From: an uncultured Chitinophagaceae bacterium
GTDB taxonomy: Bacteria; Bacteroidota; Bacteroidia; Chitinophagales; Chitinophagaceae
NCBI GenBank assembly: GCA_903904335.1
Contig: CAIVCF010000207.1
Span: 1 to 62,425 of the forward strand
Length of the DNA: 62,425 nt
Direction: 5' to 3'
Below, one piece after another: positions 62,101 through 62,425 of the stretch. The notes beneath the pieces are model-generated. The model searched no databases. It saw only the letters and a program-made list of their open reading frames with translations, and was not told where the DNA came from. The number at the start of each line of letters is the position of its first letter. Within the stretch, counting starts at the first letter, position 1. Position numbers and translations under genes: made by a program.

Positions 62101-62425
62101 TGATCGAAAAAAGTGGGGTAAAAAAACTCAATTATTGTTCATCAATTGTAGCAATTAATAAGGGTAATGGAAATTTTGAAATACAAAAACTTCCGTTGAT
62201 GAGCCAGATGAGCTGTATCAATTCGTTTTATTGCACCGATATCAATCATGATGGTTTTGTGGATATTATTGACGGCGGAAACCAATTCGGATTCTTGCCG
62301 CAATACCAACGATTAGATGCCAACAGTGGTGAAGTATTAATGAATGACGGCAAAGGAAATTTTACAAGGACAGATCCATTTGAAACGGGATTGCATTTGC
62401 GCGGCGAAGTGAGGGATATTCAGAA
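59193..62425 (+). CDS. CRTAC1/VCBS-repeat lipoprotein (partial at the window end)
   Basis: From ATG 59193 the frame stays open to the window edge (about 1,077 codons). A lipoprotein signal (LSAFVFFFSCKSKQ, Cys near residue 19) is followed by many FG-GAP/VCBS-type units with Ca-binding DxNxDGxxD cores (GDINNDGLPDVF, DVNGDGWLDIYV, DYDGDGDLDCFM, DINGDGWPDVYV). An ASPIC/UnbV-type segment around residues 525-600 (GSKVQVYANQQMFTREVIPS, SVVITWPNRTIKK) is followed by more repeats. Such CRTAC1 proteins commonly follow susCD in Bacteroidota and are surface-exposed. The stop lies beyond the window. The strong terminator before it suggests a separate or weaker transcript. Confidence 0.9.
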   Translation, partial: MRLFNRYIFLSAFVFFFSCKSKQEKTLFELVDNSGINFNNEVNDGKKENSFLFRNFYNGGGVAIGDINNDGLPDVFLTSNMGNNKLYLNKGDFKFEDISKSAGIIEDDKWNTGVVFADVNGDGWLDIYVCSSGHMPTGNRKNKLYINNHNNTFTESAAQYGLDISAYTTQVSFFDYDGDGDLDCFMINNSPIPVNQLEFANKRDLLESKWPVGDFLKGGGDHLFRNDNGHFVEVTQAAGIHGTLISFGMGVSVGDINGDGWPDVYVSNDSYERDYLYINQKNGTFKDELEDKIQHTSFSSMGADIADINNDGYPDIFNTDMLPLSDYRIKTTGAFDDIDMFNRKIKAGFYYHYVKNCLQLNSKSGNFTEIGNYAGVSATDWSWGALMFDMDNDGWNDIYVCNGVNRDVTDLDFMNFFANDVIQKMVLTGKKDEVDQVLKEIPRNALKNKVYRNDHQLKFTDIGDQWGFTQPSFSNGAAYGDLDNDGDLDLIINNENQPAFVYKNNARELNKNNYLGVFLKGKGKNTFAIGSKVQVYANQQMFTREVIPSRGFQSSVDYKQIIGLGTIKDIDSVVITWPNRTIKKIIHPNINQVLTIQQDDEKEKMIEKETIPSSTLFTQIKSSFDKHEENDVIDFYTERNIPRLLSREGPKAAVGDVNGDGLEDVFIGGTPGHIGQLYLQNADGSFTKKEEKAFQQFASFEDVAVIMFDCDHDGDLDLLVCPGGNNNDINTRELQLRLFKNDGKGNFTIDANAFPNTSMNIAVAAVNDFNGDGFPDLFIGARNYPKVYGADPTSFLFVNDGNGHFTDIAATKNPDISKIGMVTNAVWADVVGDAAKELIIVGEWMTPRIFSFKKDHFEEVKTNLNNLFGWWQTIAVADVNNDGKEDLIIGNIGENFYLQPDEKNPVKLWLNDFDQNGILDKVITYTIDGKDKPVVVKHDLEEQLPSIKKNNLKHVDYAKRSIQELFSKELIEKSGVKKLNYCSSIVAINKGNGNFEIQKLPLMSQMSCINSFYCTDINHDGFVDIIDGGNQFGFLPQYQRLDANSGEVLMNDGKGNFTRTDPFETGLHLRGEVRDIQ

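Overview
The window looks like chromosomal DNA of a Bacteroidota bacterium, most likely Chitinophagaceae or a close relative. The evidence is AT-rich DNA, SusC/SusD proteins, many type II signal peptides, several TAnnTTTG-like -7 boxes with an upstream TTTG, families typical of the phylum (DUF4270, DUF4907, DUF4397, CRTAC1/VCBS lipoproteins) and few polycistronic runs. This assignment comes from reading family signatures; no database search was run.

Layout. 1-600: a scar-like edge with a truncated DUF1080 fragment, paired TGTACCCCA repeats, a hairpin and an unusual minus-strand RNA with tRNA-like ends. 0.7-5.9 kb: Lrp/AsnC regulator, Wzz-like and O-antigen ligase/polymerase-like proteins, a GT2 glycosyltransferase and an alpha/beta hydrolase. 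5.9-8.2 kb: MarR regulator with its own palindrome, and acyl-CoA dehydrogenase. 8.3-13 kb: an envelope module (LytTR protein, DUF4907, Kelch lipoprotein, DUF4270 lipoprotein, beta-barrel). 13-31 kb: mostly housekeeping (amidase, S9 peptidase, AhpD-like protein, a 2-oxoacid:ferredoxin oxidoreductase beta subunit without its alpha partner, YciO, RNase HII, heme A synthase, lipid kinase, FabH, tryptophanase, BipA) with secreted proteins between. 31-39.3 kb: Obg and a phenylacetate degradation locus in two blocks, paaABCD-paaG-paaI and paaR-paaE-pentapeptide protein. Both blocks are preceded by the same CTAACA-NN-TGTTAG palindrome, a probable PaaR operator. 39.4-41.7 kb: a PfkB kinase and asd. Upstream of asd is a textbook-like leader peptide, antiterminator and terminator. 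41.8-46.8 kb: MFS exporter, isochorismatase-like hydrolase, secreted GH13 glucosidase and sugar porter. 46.8-51.6 kb: a RelE/ParE-type toxin-antitoxin pair, Nnr, DUF2461 protein and ligA. 51.7-62.4 kb: a NUDIX-type regulator with an upstream palindrome, a LacI regulator, and a SusC-SusD-VCBS lipoprotein glycan-uptake locus with a perfect LacI-type operator GCAAACGTTTGC. The VCBS gene runs off the window.

The most interesting signals lie outside the obvious genes: the tRNA-like RNA; the asd attenuator; the inferred PaaR, LacI, NrtR, MarR and Lrp operators; a roughly 45-bp dispersed intergenic repeat in five places; and short repeats that appear to have inserted in frame into paaB, paaE and ligA. 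No CRISPR array, rRNA, transposase or prophage gene was seen.
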